Assembly: GCF_001425665.1 (NCBI RefSeq)
Contig: NZ_LMCX01000001.1
Span: forward strand, 1,521,028-1,585,027
DNA: 64,000 nucleotides
Origin: Yonghaparkia sp. Root332
GTDB lineage: Bacteria > Actinomycetota > Actinomycetes > Actinomycetales > Microbacteriaceae
Reading direction: 5' to 3'
Shown: in pieces, positions 16,231 through 24,717 of the stretch
How positions within the stretch are numbered: position 1 is the first letter of the stretch
How the letters are laid out: each line of letters begins with the position of its first letter
Program-made: the position numbers and the translations under genes
The notes under the pieces: model-generated
Told to the model about the DNA's origin: nothing
Database searches by the model: none
What the model saw: the letters and a program-made list of their open reading frames with translations, nothing else

Positions 16231-17159
16231 ACGAGAACGACAGCGCTGTGAGCACGATCCCGCCGTGGCATGCCTTCCTCAAACCGGTGCTCGAGGTGAT
16301 GTCAGACGGGCGGCAGTGGCCGTCCCGGGCGCTCAAGGAAGCCGTCTGCGATCACGTCGGCCTCACAGAGCAGCAGCGCGCGGAGGTAGTCCTCAACGGG
16401 GACCCTCGGGCGGTGAACCGCGTCGGCTGGGCGATGTCGGCGCTGTACCGAGCAAAGGCGATCGATAAGCCGGCGCGCGGCGTGAACGTGATCACCGATT
16501 TCGGTCGTCAGTTCTTAGTCGAGCACCCAGGAGCCATCACCGACGCCGACGTGAAGTCGCTGCCCGTGTGGAGCGAGTACGAGCCGACCCCCCGGCGGTC
16601 CAATCGCTCTGCGGTGCTTGTGGATCGCAAATTCGACGAGAGCGACGACCCGACCGAGCTCATCGAGGCGGGTATCCAGAGCTTCGAGGCCGATACAGCG
16701 GCCGAGCTGATCCGGCGGCTGCAAGGGCAGCATCCTGACTTCTTCGAGCAGGTGGTCGTCGACCTGCTCAACGCGATGGGCTACGGCGGCGCCGAGCAGC
16801 GGGGCCAGCGCATCGGCCGCTCGGGCGACGGGGGCGTCGACGGCGTCATCGATCAGGATGCCCTGGGTCTCAGCCAGATCTACGTGCAGGCCAAGCGCTA
16901 CGCAGCCGACAACGCGGTGCAGCGTCCCGAGCTGCAGGGCTTCATCGGCGCACTCGCCGGGCGCGGAGCCAGCCAGGGAGTCTTCGTCACCACGAGCCGA
17001 TTCAGCCCGGGAGCGCGCGACTACGCCGCCAGCATCCCCCAGCGCATCGTGCTGATCGACGGTCCGCGCCTGGCCGAGCTCATGATCCAGTACCGCGTCG
17101 GCGTGCAGGTGAAGAAGTCCTACGACGTGGTCGAGGTCGACGAGGACTACTTCGACTGA
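16227..17159 (+). CDS. mrr: Mrr-family restriction endonuclease
   Basis: This 310-residue protein has an N-terminal winged-helix Mrr_N domain (residues about 12-110, PSRALKEAVCDHVGLTEQQRAEV). The C-terminal PD-(D/E)xK nuclease domain reads DFFEQVVVDLLNAMGYGG, then GDGGVDGVIDQD near residue 200 and QAKRY near 220. This is the QxK form of the motif. Mrr enzymes cut foreign methylated DNA and act as type IV restriction. Here the gene overlaps hsdS (GTGA), so it is translated with the type I subunits. This suggests either a joint defence unit or an added safeguard against wrong methylation. Confidence 0.88.
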   Translation: MNENDSAVSTIPPWHAFLKPVLEVMSDGRQWPSRALKEAVCDHVGLTEQQRAEVVLNGDPRAVNRVGWAMSALYRAKAIDKPARGVNVITDFGRQFLVEHPGAITDADVKSLPVWSEYEPTPRRSNRSAVLVDRKFDESDDPTELIEAGIQSFEADTAAELIRRLQGQHPDFFEQVVVDLLNAMGYGGAEQRGQRIGRSGDGGVDGVIDQDALGLSQIYVQAKRYAADNAVQRPELQGFIGALAGRGASQGVFVTTSRFSPGARDYAASIPQRIVLIDGPRLAELMIQYRVGVQVKKSYDVVEVDEDYFD

Positions 17160-17216
17160 GCGACGAACTCCACAGATCCGTTCCACGAACGATCTCGACC
17201 TCATACGCGCGCTACT

Positions 17217-17244
17217 TTCTACCCTCTCGCATCGGAAGGTAGAA
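17217..17244. promoter_or_regulatory. vapBC promoter with inverted-repeat operator
   Basis: TTCTACC (17217-17223) and GGTAGAA (17238-17244) form a 7-bp inverted repeat with a 14-base spacer. The right arm overlaps the -10 hexamer TAGAAT (17240-17245). Repression by the VapB-VapC complex at such a site is the usual autoregulation of this family, and is inferred here. Confidence 0.6.
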
Positions 17245-17252
17245 TCATGACC

Positions 17253-17525
17253 ATGGGGTTGAACATCAAGGACGACGAGACGGTCGCACTCGTCTCCGAG
17301 GTCGCACGACGCCTCGGCACCACCAAGACGGGCGCAGTTCGCGAGCTGGCGCGCCAGCGGCTCGCAGAGCTCGACGTGGAGCGCGAAGACGACCTGCAGG
17401 CTCGAATCGCACAGACGACCGCTTGGCTCGAAGAGCGCATCTGGCCGCACACGCGGAATCTGCGGCCCCTGACGCAGCAGGAGGAAGACCAGTTGCTCGG
17501 CCACGATGAGCTGTTCCCGCGATGA
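17253..17525 (+). CDS. vapB: VapB-type antitoxin
   Basis: This 90-residue antitoxin opens with MGLNIKDDETVALVSEVARRLGTT, the ribbon-helix-helix-like N-terminus of PSK/Rv0623-type VapB proteins. Its C-terminal half (WLEERIWPHTRNLRPLTQQEEDQLLGHDELFP) would bind and block the toxin. Start 17253 is chosen because TAGAAT lies 7 nt upstream, giving a leaderless mRNA, and because family members begin at this methionine; ATG 17247 is the alternative. The stop overlaps vapC (ATGA). The pair sits inside the restriction island, where it may stabilise the locus. Confidence 0.85.
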   Translation: MGLNIKDDETVALVSEVARRLGTTKTGAVRELARQRLAELDVEREDDLQARIAQTTAWLEERIWPHTRNLRPLTQQEEDQLLGHDELFPR

Positions 17526-17917
17526 TCGTCGACACCTCCGCGCTCATCGCGATCATCACCGACGAACCCGATGCGGCGCGCGTTCGCGACGCCATGCTCA
17601 CCGCCGCTCGGGTTCAGATGTCAGCCCCGAACGCCGTCGAGGCGGGGCTCGTGCTGGGAGGCCGGGGTCTCGAGCGGCCCGAGCGCGTCGTCGACGAGAT
17701 CCTCGACCACTTCCGCATCGAGACGATCGACTTCACTGCCGTGCACGCTCGCGCCGCAGTCTCGGCCTGGAACACCTACGGACGCGGCAGGCACCCCGCG
17801 AAGCTCAACTACGGCGACTGCATGGCCTACGCCACAGCGAAGCTCGCCGGCGAGCCCCTCCTGTTCGTCGGCGCAGACTTCGGGCTGACCGACATCGAAC
17901 CAGCGCTCCGCTCCTGA
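17522..17917 (+). CDS. vapC: VapC-type PIN-domain toxin ribonuclease
   Basis: This 131-residue PIN-domain RNase has the expected acidic site: Asp4 (MIVDTSALIAI), Glu41 (APNAVEAG), the aspartate of LNYGDCMAYA near residue 100 and the aspartate of VGADFGLTDIEP near residue 120. Such toxins cut tRNA or rRNA when the antitoxin is degraded. ATG 17522 overlaps the vapB stop, which is the usual gene order and coupling. A strong hairpin follows immediately. Confidence 0.9.
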   Translation: MIVDTSALIAIITDEPDAARVRDAMLTAARVQMSAPNAVEAGLVLGGRGLERPERVVDEILDHFRIETIDFTAVHARAAVSAWNTYGRGRHPAKLNYGDCMAYATAKLAGEPLLFVGADFGLTDIEPALRS

Positions 17918-17949
17918 CGGCGCGGGCGGGCCAGAGCCCGCCCGCGCCG
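17918..17949. terminator. Bidirectional terminator between vapC and the convergent gene
   Basis: This is a perfect 13-bp GC-rich stem (CGGCGCGGGCGGG with its complement) around CCAGAG. It begins right after the vapC stop and ends 7 bases before the stop of the leftward gene at 17957. Confidence 0.75.
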
Positions 17950-17956
17950 TGCTGAC

Positions 17957-18952
17957 CTACTGCAGCGCGATCGTCCAGGCCCCGTCCGCCGAGATCTGGA
18001 CCAGCGCCGTGCCGGCCGGCCAGCGGACCTGACCGGTGTATGCGCCGATCTCGTTCACGATCAGATCGCTGCTGGCGCCGTACGACCACACCGCGAAGTT
18101 GCTCTCGCCCGTGTGCGCGAGGTCGGCGACCGTCGCGTCGCCGAAATAGACCAGAACATCGTCGCCCTGGCCCGTCGTCGTCGCGCTCGCCGGCAGCTCG
18201 CGCACCGAGAGCACGTCGCGCAGAGTCACCGTCCATGCCCCATCCGCCGTGATCTCGAAGGCGGTGATCCGCTCCGCCGTCGACAGGTTGAACGGCACCG
18301 TGCCGGCGTAGCCGCCGATCACGTTGACGAGCAGGTCGCTCTGGTTGAGATCGCCGTCGAGCGACCACACGGCGAAGTTGCTGCTGCCGCTGTGCGCAAT
18401 CGTCGCGATGCCGATCGAGTCGGGCCCCGCGGGAAGCTCGATCTGCAGAATCGTGTCGCCCGTGCCGCTGTAGACGACATCGGCCGCCGGCGCGACGACC
18501 TCCGGCTCAGGCTCGGGCGCCGGCTCCGGCTCGGACTCCGGTTCCTCCGCGACCGGAGCGGGCGCCTCCTCGACGGCCACCGGGTCGTCGCCCGCCGAGT
18601 CGTCGACGCCGCCGCTGAGCCCGGCGATGAGCCCGACGCTCACGATGATCGCGGTGACCCAGGCGAGCGGACCGAGAACGACTCCGGTCAGAGCCTGGCC
18701 GCGCCGCGGGGTCCTCCTGATGAGCGCGATGACGCCGAGCGCGATCGCGGCGATCGCGGGAATCCATGCGGCGAAGCTCAGGCCAGGAATGACCGCGCTG
18801 ACCATCGCGACGATGCCCACGATCATCGCCCAGAGGGCGAGGGCCGAGCGCGGCTTGGGGGTCGCGCTCGACGGCGCAGCGGCCGGCGGCGCGGGGGGCG
18901 GCGGCGCGGGGGAGTCCGACGGCCGCTCGGGGGTGGTGGGGGTGTCGCTCAT
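17957..18952 (-). CDS. Membrane protein with DUF4190-like helices and two repeated C-terminal domains
   Basis: This 331-residue protein has a Pro/Ala-rich start, two or three membrane helices (residues about 40-125, LALWAMIVGIVAMVSAVIPG and LAWVTAIIVSVGLIAGLSGG), an acidic Pro/Glu linker (about 130-160) and an exported part. The exported part holds two copies of one beta-rich unit, recognisable by SGSSNFAVWSLDGD-x-SDLLVNVIGGYAGTVPF-x-ADGAWTVTL and GESNFAVWSYGASSDLIVNEIGAYTGQVRW-x-ADGAWTIAL. No catalytic motif is seen, and function is unknown. GAGGAGAA precedes ATG 18952. It lies leftward between vapC and hsdR, inside the restriction island, but nothing else ties it to restriction. Confidence 0.8.
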   Translation of the reverse strand: MSDTPTTPERPSDSPAPPPPAPPAAAPSSATPKPRSALALWAMIVGIVAMVSAVIPGLSFAAWIPAIAAIALGVIALIRRTPRRGQALTGVVLGPLAWVTAIIVSVGLIAGLSGGVDDSAGDDPVAVEEAPAPVAEEPESEPEPAPEPEPEVVAPAADVVYSGTGDTILQIELPAGPDSIGIATIAHSGSSNFAVWSLDGDLNQSDLLVNVIGGYAGTVPFNLSTAERITAFEITADGAWTVTLRDVLSVRELPASATTTGQGDDVLVYFGDATVADLAHTGESNFAVWSYGASSDLIVNEIGAYTGQVRWPAGTALVQISADGAWTIALQ

Positions 18953-19161
18953 GAGGTTCTCCTCGGTGATGCTCCGGCTCGCCGGAGGATGTCACGCGCG
19001 CTGTCGTCGACCTCGCGCGACCGACCCGACATTCGGGCAGTAGACCAGAACAGCGGCGACCTCCGACATTCGCGGCGGCATCACCCCCCTTCGGGGGCCA
19101 AAGTCGACCCGATGTCATCTCTCGCACATAGAGTTGCCAGACCGACGAAAGGCACGGCCGG

Positions 19162-22100
19162 GTGACCAATTTCGACTTCCTGCACGAGCGGTTCGCCGCG
19201 ATCGTGCCCGAAGCGCGTCGCGCCGAGGGCTACGCCTACGGCGACCCCCGCACGTCGTCGTTCTACGCCCGCCGGGCGCTCGAGCTTGCCGTCGAGTGGA
19301 TGTACTCCTACGACGCCGCCCTGCGCGAGCCCTACCAGCGCGACCTCAGCGCACGGCTCCATGAGCCGAGCTTCACGCGGCTCGTCCCGCCCGTCGTGGT
19401 CGCGAAGATGCACATCATCCGACGCCGCGGAAACGAGGCGGTCCACCGCTCGGGCCTCTACGGCGACGCGCAGAGCGTGCCCGTCGTGCGCGAGCTCTTC
19501 CACGTGCTGTTCTGGCTCGCCACCCAGTACGCGCCCACCGCCGACGCCCGCCCCGCCGCTGGCCGCGTCTTCGATGCCTCGCGCGTCCCCCGCCCGCAGC
19601 CGGGTGCCGCCTCCAGGACGCGCGCCGAGCTCACGGCCCTCACCGAGCAGCTGGCGGCGCAGGACTCCCAGCTCGCCGCCGCCCGTGCCGACAACGCGGC
19701 ACTGGCCGCCGAGCTCGACGACGCGAGAGCCGAAGTGGCCGCCGCCAAACAGGCGGCAGCCGCGTTCATCGACACCCACGACTACGACGAGGAGGAGACG
19801 CGCGACCTCTTCATCGACCTGCTCCTCGCCGAGGCGGGATGGCCGCTCGACCAGGAACGGGACCGCGAGTACCCGGTCAGCGGCATGCCCAACAACTCGA
19901 CCGGCGGGGCAGGCTTCGTCGACTACGTGCTGTGGGGCGCCGACGGTCTGCCGCTCGCCGTCGTCGAGGCGAAGCGCACGCGCAAGGATCCGCAGGCCGG
20001 GCAGCAGCAGGCGAAGCTCTACGCCGACGCGCTCGAGCGCGCCTTCGGCCAGCGCCCGCTGATCTACTACACGAACGGCTACGAGCACTGGCTGTGGGAC
20101 GACGCCCAGTACGCGCCTCGCAGCGTGCAGGGCTTCGCCACGCGCGATGAGCTGGCGCTCGCCGTGCAGCGGCGCACGTCGCGCCTGCCGCTCTCGAGCA
20201 TCCCGATTGATGAGTCGATCGCCGAACGCCCGTACCAGCACCGCGCCATCCGCCGCGTGGGCGAGGTGTTCGAGCAGCAGCAGCGCCGTGCGCTGCTCGT
20301 CATGGCGACCGGATCGGGAAAGACCCGAACGCTCATCGCGCTGAGCGACCTGCTCATGCGCGCCGGGTGGGTCAAGCGCGTACTCTTCCTCGCCGACCGC
20401 GTCGCCCTCGTCAACCAGGCGACGGCGGCCTTCAGGACGCACCTTCCCGTCTCGAGTCCGGTCAACCTCGTCACTGAGAAGGGCGTCGACGGCCGCGTCA
20501 TGGTCTCGACTTACCCCACGATGATGGGCCTGATCAACGAGGTGGATGGCGGCGTGCGCCGCTTCGGCCCGAACCACTTCGACCTGATCGTGATCGATGA
20601 GGCGCACCGCTCGGTGTATCAGAAGTACGGGGCGATATTCAGGTACTTCGACGCCCACATCGTGGGGCTCACGGCGACGCCGAAAGACGAGGTCGACCAC
20701 AACACTTACAGCCTATTCGGGCTCGAAGACGGCGTGCCGACCGACTCATACGATCTCACCGACGGGATCGCAGACGGCTACCTCGTGCCGTCGGTGGGCA
20801 AGTCGGTCGCGACGTCGTTCGTGCGCCAGGGCATCCGCTACGACGACCTGTCGGAGGACGAGAAGGAGCAGTGGGACCTCCTCGACTGGGCCGACGGAGA
20901 CGTGCCGGATGAAGTGGACGCCTCCGCGGTGAATCAGTGGCTGTTCAACGCCGACACCGTCGACAAGGTGCTGGAGGCGCTCATGACGGAGGGACGTCGA
21001 GTCAACGGCGGCGACCAGCTCGGCAAGACGATCGTGTTCGCCAAGAGCCAGCGGCACGCGCAGTTCATCGTCGAGCGCTTCGACGCCAACTACCCGCACT
21101 ACGCAGGGCACTTCGCCCGGATCATCACGCACCAGGTGAACTACGCGCAGAGCCTGATCGACGACTTCTCGGCCACCGGCAGTTTCCCCCAGATCGCCGT
21201 GTCGGTCGACATGCTCGACACCGGCATCGACGTCCCCGACGTGGTCAACCTCGTCTTCTTCAAGGAGGTCCACTCGAAGACGAAGTTCTGGCAGATGGTG
21301 GGGCGCGGAACGCGCCTTCGCCCCGACCTCTACGGGCCGGGTGATGACAAGAAGGACTTCGTGATCCTCGACGTCTGCCAGAACATCGAGTACTTCAACC
21401 AGGAGCTGCCTCCCGACAGGTCGACCCGCGCCGCATCGCTCACCGAGCGGCTCGTCGGGGCGCGGGTGCAGATCGTGCGGACGATCGACCGCGCCTCCGC
21501 GGGCGGAGCCCACCCCGACCCCGAGCTCGCCGCGCTGCGCGAGCTGCTCGTCGGCCGCCTGCAGAGCCGTGTGGCGGGGATGACGCTCGACAACGTCCTG
21601 GTTCGTCCTCACCGCCGCGACGTCGAGACGTTCCGCGAAGGGCGGACCTGGCTGTCACTGGGGGAGGACGACTACGAGCGCATCGTCGCTCTCGGCGGGC
21701 TGCCGTCGGAGGCGGATGCCGACGACACCGACGAGGCGGCGAAGAGATTCGACCTGCTCGCCTACCGAGCGCAGCTGGCCGCCCTCGAGGGTGATGCGGC
21801 CGCGCTGACCGCGGTTGGGAACTCCGTCCGCGGGATCGCGGACGCGCTCGCGCACCAGAAGGCGATCCCCGTGATCGCCTCCCAGCTCGAATTCATCGAC
21901 CGCGTCGCCTCGATCGACTGGTGGATCGACGTGACTGTCCCGATGCTCGAGCAGATGAGAGTGCGACTGCGAGATCTGGTCCGGCTCCTCGACCCGCGGG
22001 AGCGCCCGCTCATCTACACCGACTTCGAGGACACGCTCGGTCCGATCACCGACGTCGCCGTCGTCCCCGGCGCGCCGGGCATCGACATCGCCCGCTTCCG

Positions 22101-22557
22101 CGCGAAGGCGCTCTCCTTCCTGACGGCTCACGACGACGAAGCCGTGCTCTTCAAAGTGCGTCATGGCAGGCAGCTCACGGCGCTCGACCTCGAGTCGCTC
22201 GAGTCGATCATGCGGGAGAGCGGTCAGTTCTCCTCCGGCGAGCTCGCGCTGGCGGTCGACGAGAGCGGAGGGCTCGGACTCTTCGTGAGGTCGCTCCTCG
22301 GGCTCGACCGCGCGGCCGCCCAGGAAGCCGTGCAGGAGTTCATCGCCGGTCAGATCTTCACCGCGAACCAGCTCGCCTTCCTCGACCTGCTGGTCGCGCA
22401 GCTCACCATGCGCGGCGTCGTCGAGCCCGGGCTGCTCTTCGAGGACCCGTTCACGACGCTCGCGCCGACCGGCCCGCAGGCGCTGTTCAGCGAGGCGCAG
22501 GTGGCTGATCTCGTCGTCGTGCTGACGCACGTCCGGCAGTCGGCCGTCGTCGCGTGA
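19162..22557 (+). CDS. hsdR: Type I restriction enzyme, endonuclease/translocase subunit
   Basis: This 1131-residue motor and nuclease subunit has an N-terminal DUF4145-like domain (residues about 10-130) and a coiled coil (about 150-200). The PD-(D/E)xK nuclease reads GFVDYVLWG, then VVEAKR. An SF2 helicase follows with Walker A MATGSGKT near 382, DEAH near 479, GLTATPKD, and motif VI as MVGRGTRLRPD. An EcoEI-type C-terminal region ends the protein. It restricts unmethylated DNA by translocation and cutting. The GTG start has GAAAGG upstream. It is separated from hsdMS by about 3 kb (Mrr, vapBC and the leftward membrane protein) and must use its own promoter; TAGAGT near 19130 is a candidate. 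Confidence 0.92.
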   Translation: MTNFDFLHERFAAIVPEARRAEGYAYGDPRTSSFYARRALELAVEWMYSYDAALREPYQRDLSARLHEPSFTRLVPPVVVAKMHIIRRRGNEAVHRSGLYGDAQSVPVVRELFHVLFWLATQYAPTADARPAAGRVFDASRVPRPQPGAASRTRAELTALTEQLAAQDSQLAAARADNAALAAELDDARAEVAAAKQAAAAFIDTHDYDEEETRDLFIDLLLAEAGWPLDQERDREYPVSGMPNNSTGGAGFVDYVLWGADGLPLAVVEAKRTRKDPQAGQQQAKLYADALERAFGQRPLIYYTNGYEHWLWDDAQYAPRSVQGFATRDELALAVQRRTSRLPLSSIPIDESIAERPYQHRAIRRVGEVFEQQQRRALLVMATGSGKTRTLIALSDLLMRAGWVKRVLFLADRVALVNQATAAFRTHLPVSSPVNLVTEKGVDGRVMVSTYPTMMGLINEVDGGVRRFGPNHFDLIVIDEAHRSVYQKYGAIFRYFDAHIVGLTATPKDEVDHNTYSLFGLEDGVPTDSYDLTDGIADGYLVPSVGKSVATSFVRQGIRYDDLSEDEKEQWDLLDWADGDVPDEVDASAVNQWLFNADTVDKVLEALMTEGRRVNGGDQLGKTIVFAKSQRHAQFIVERFDANYPHYAGHFARIITHQVNYAQSLIDDFSATGSFPQIAVSVDMLDTGIDVPDVVNLVFFKEVHSKTKFWQMVGRGTRLRPDLYGPGDDKKDFVILDVCQNIEYFNQELPPDRSTRAASLTERLVGARVQIVRTIDRASAGGAHPDPELAALRELLVGRLQSRVAGMTLDNVLVRPHRRDVETFREGRTWLSLGEDDYERIVALGGLPSEADADDTDEAAKRFDLLAYRAQLAALEGDAAALTAVGNSVRGIADALAHQKAIPVIASQLEFIDRVASIDWWIDVTVPMLEQMRVRLRDLVRLLDPRERPLIYTDFEDTLGPITDVAVVPGAPGIDIARFRAKALSFLTAHDDEAVLFKVRHGRQLTALDLESLESIMRESGQFSSGELALAVDESGGLGLFVRSLLGLDRAAAQEAVQEFIAGQIFTANQLAFLDLLVAQLTMRGVVEPGLLFEDPFTTLAPTGPQALFSEAQVADLVVVLTHVRQSAVVA

Positions 22558-22597
22558 GCGAAAGACGACCGCAGCGCGAGGAGTCGCGGCCGACTGC

Positions 22598-22603
22598 TAG
22601 TAT
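22598..22603 (+). promoter_or_regulatory. Candidate -10 element of rpsO
   Basis: TAGTAT sits about 90 bases before rpsO, giving a leader long enough for S15 autoregulation. No convincing -35 is seen. Confidence 0.45.
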
Positions 22604-22692
22604 CTGAAGGTTGCCGTCGAACGGCCGCGGAGAAAGAGAGCCCCGAGCATCCCGCTCAGGGCGCCGCGCAACGAGGAGAGAGGGGATCACCT

Positions 22693-22962
22693 ATGGCACT
22701 GGAAGCAGACGTCAAGAAGGCGATCATCGACGAGTACGCGACGCACCCCGGTGACACCGGATCCCCCGAGGTGCAGGTCGCGATGCTCACCAAGCGCATC
22801 AAGGACCTCACCGAGCACCTCAAGGAGCACAAGCACGACCACCACTCGCGTCGTGGTCTGCTGCTCCTCGTGGGCCAGCGTCGCCGTCTGCTGGGCTACC
22901 TGCAGAACATCGACATCGAGCGCTACCGCTCGCTGATCGAGCGACTGGGTCTGCGCCGCTAA
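22693..22962 (+). CDS. rpsO: 30S ribosomal protein S15
   Basis: This 89-residue protein is a full-length S15. It has the conserved [41 protein letters not shown] core and the C-terminal [25 protein letters not shown]15 binds 16S rRNA helices h20-h22 early in small-subunit assembly and often represses its own mRNA. A purine-rich GAGGAGAGAGGGG lies just upstream of the ATG. In many bacteria rpsO is directly followed by pnp; here pnp is almost 5 kb away. Confidence 0.97.
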   Translation: MALEADVKKAIIDEYATHPGDTGSPEVQVAMLTKRIKDLTEHLKEHKHDHHSRRGLLLLVGQRRRLLGYLQNIDIERYRSLIERLGLRR

Positions 22963-23013
22963 CACGCTCTGCGCGTTGGCGGGTCGTCGAGAGACACCGC
23001 GAGCTTCTTGCGC

Positions 23014-23049
23014 GAAGGCCGCCCCCGACCTCGTCGGGAGGTGGCCTTC
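23014..23049 (+). terminator. rpsO terminator hairpin
   Basis: GAAGGCC-GCC-CCCGAC pairs with GTCGGG-AGG-TGGCCTTC across a CTC loop, with one bulge and one G-U pair. It begins 52 bases after rpsO. Confidence 0.7.
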
Positions 23050-23126
23050 GTCGTCGGGGGGGAAGGAACGACCGGAATTCTGGCACTTCTGCTCCCTTCT
23101 TCCGCAGCAGGGCTAGGGTGTCTCGG

Positions 23127-23717
23127 ATGAACGAACCACGCCGCCGCGGTCGCCCCGTCGAGCTCGACCTCGAGCGGGTCGGACATGTGGCGCTCGATCT
23201 GTTCCGCGAGCACGGCTACGACGCCGTGACGATGGAGGACATCGCTCGCGTCGTCGGGCACAGCCGCCGAACGATCTTCCGCCACTTCCCGGCCAAGGCC
23301 TCGCTCGTCTGGGCGGGCACCGACGGCTTCGCCGATGCCGTGAAGTCCGAGCTCGAGCGTATCGACCCGGCCGTCCCGGCGATCGACGCGGTGCGTCAGG
23401 CCTACATCGCCGCCGCGAGCGTGCCGCCGGAGATCCGCGAGGTCACGCGGCAGCGCCTCCACCTCATCGGTGACAACCACACGCTCCACGCCGACGGCGT
23501 CGCCCGATTCGCCGACGTCGGCCTTGTGATCCGCCAGGCGTTCATCGATCGCGACGGGCTCGACCCCGACGGACTCGAGGCGGCCATCGTCGGCGACACC
23601 CTCGTGCTCGTCGCGCACCAGGCCTTCGTGTGGTGGGCCCGCCACGGCGAGGGCGAGCCGGCCGCCGTGCTCGAGGCGGCGTTCGACCGCGTCGCCGAGG
23701 GCCTCCGCCACCGGTGA
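23127..23717 (+). CDS. TetR-family transcriptional regulator
   Basis: This 196-residue repressor has an N-terminal TetR helix-turn-helix (VALDLFREHGYDAVTMEDIARVVGHSRRTIFRHFPAKASLV, residues about 16-58). Its helical ligand domain resembles the MftR-like group (EIREVTRQRLHLIGDNHTLHADGV). The inducer is unknown. ATG 23127 lies 7 nt after TAGGGT (23114-23119) with no ribosome site, so it is probably leaderless; an in-frame GTG at 23118 overlaps that hexamer and is less likely. The stop overlaps the next small gene (GTGA). Confidence 0.88.
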   Translation: MNEPRRRGRPVELDLERVGHVALDLFREHGYDAVTMEDIARVVGHSRRTIFRHFPAKASLVWAGTDGFADAVKSELERIDPAVPAIDAVRQAYIAAASVPPEIREVTRQRLHLIGDNHTLHADGVARFADVGLVIRQAFIDRDGLDPDGLEAAIVGDTLVLVAHQAFVWWARHGEGEPAAVLEAAFDRVAEGLRHR

Positions 23718-23953
23718 GGCTCCGCCCCGCCCGCGGCCCCGTCACCCGCGCCGTCCGCCGACCGTCCGCGCTGCGCCGCGTCAGCCTCGTGCGCCTCGCG
23801 CTCGTGGCGGCCCTGATCGGTCTCGTCGTCGCCGCGGGCTCGCCCTCGCTCGGTCCGCTCAGGAGCCTCGCGCGCGGGCTGCTCGTCGCCGTCGTCGTCG
23901 CGATCGTGGCGAGCTACCTCGTCGAGTTCCTCCTCGCGCGCCGGCGGCGCTGA
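23714..23953 (+). CDS. Small two-helix membrane protein
   Basis: This 79-residue protein has an arginine-rich start (RLRPARGPVTRAVRRPSALRR), two hydrophobic helices (residues about 28-43, VRLALVAALIGLVVAAG, and 53-70, LLVAVVVAIVASYLVEFLL) and an Arg-rich tail. It overlaps the TetR stop (GTGA) and is probably co-translated with it. Positive ends favour both termini in the cytoplasm. I do not recognise the family. Confidence 0.6.
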   Translation: MRLRPARGPVTRAVRRPSALRRVSLVRLALVAALIGLVVAAGSPSLGPLRSLARGLLVAVVVAIVASYLVEFLLARRRR

Positions 23954-24003
23954 CCGCGACGGATTCCCTGCCGAATCCCCGCTCCGCGTGCGATTCTCGA
24001 GGC

Positions 24004-24717
24004 ATGCCCGAGCAACGACGCGCGCCGCGACGCCCTCGTGCGCGCCCGCTCCGCGCGCGGCTCGTCGCGGGTGCGGTGGCCGCGCTGCTCGCGCCGGGCA
24101 TCCTCGCCGCCTGCGCCCCCGCCCCGATCGAGACCGCGGCCGGCCTCGGGGCGGTGACCGCCCAGCGCGACCGCGTCGCCGAGCAGGCGCACGAGCGGTC
24201 GATGCAGCGCCTCGCCGAGTTCGTGCGGGCCAAGTGGGGCCCCGTGTCGCTGCCGGAGGTCGTCGTCGAGCGATGGGTCGACTACGGCGAGTGGGGCGGG
24301 CTGATGTCGGAGTGCCTCGCGAGCGCGGGCTTCCCCGGCGCTCGCGCCGCCGACGAGGGCGAGCGCATCGACTACAGCGGGGTCGACGTCGACTCCCCGC
24401 GCGAGCTGTTCGACGTCGACGTCGCGACGTACGCCTGCCAGGGCCGCTTCCCCGTGCGCAGCTGGTTCGTCGACTCGGTGCGCGGCGTCGAGCTGCCCTG
24501 GGCGTACGAGTACGCGACCTCCGAGCTCCCGGCGTGCCTCGCCCGCCACGGCTGGGCCGTCGCCGAGGCGCCCCCGAGCCAGGAGTTCGCCGCGACCTGG
24601 CGCACCGACGACGCCTACGACCCCTACGCGCTCGTCGGGCCCGACCCGCTCGAGCGCGCGGCCGCGAGCGCCCGCTGCCCTGCTCCCGAGGTCCTCCTCG
24701 ACGGGGCGTCGCGATGA
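24004..24717 (+). CDS. Cysteine-rich lipoprotein, first of three paralogues
   Basis: This 237-residue exported protein has a basic start and a lipobox (GILAAC, Cys37). The mature part shares a layout with the next two genes: an amphipathic helix (RDRVAEQAHERSMQRLAEFVRAKW), then WV, and four cysteines in the contexts MSEC, TYACQG, LPACLARHG and SARCPAP. These probably form two disulfides. It is the most divergent of the three. Its stop overlaps the second gene (ATGA). Function is unknown; it should be anchored to the outer face of the membrane. Confidence 0.75.
   Translation: MPEQRRAPRRPRARPLRARLVAGAVAALLAPGILAACAPAPIETAAGLGAVTAQRDRVAEQAHERSMQRLAEFVRAKWGPVSLPEVVVERWVDYGEWGGLMSECLASAGFPGARAADEGERIDYSGVDVDSPRELFDVDVATYACQGRFPVRSWFVDSVRGVELPWAYEYATSELPACLARHGWAVAEAPPSQEFAATWRTDDAYDPYALVGPDPLERAAASARCPAPEVLLDGASR

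Noticed and set aside
13485..22692. Integrase, tRNA or direct repeats bounding the restriction island
   Set aside because: None was seen at either edge, so a mobile element boundary cannot be supported.
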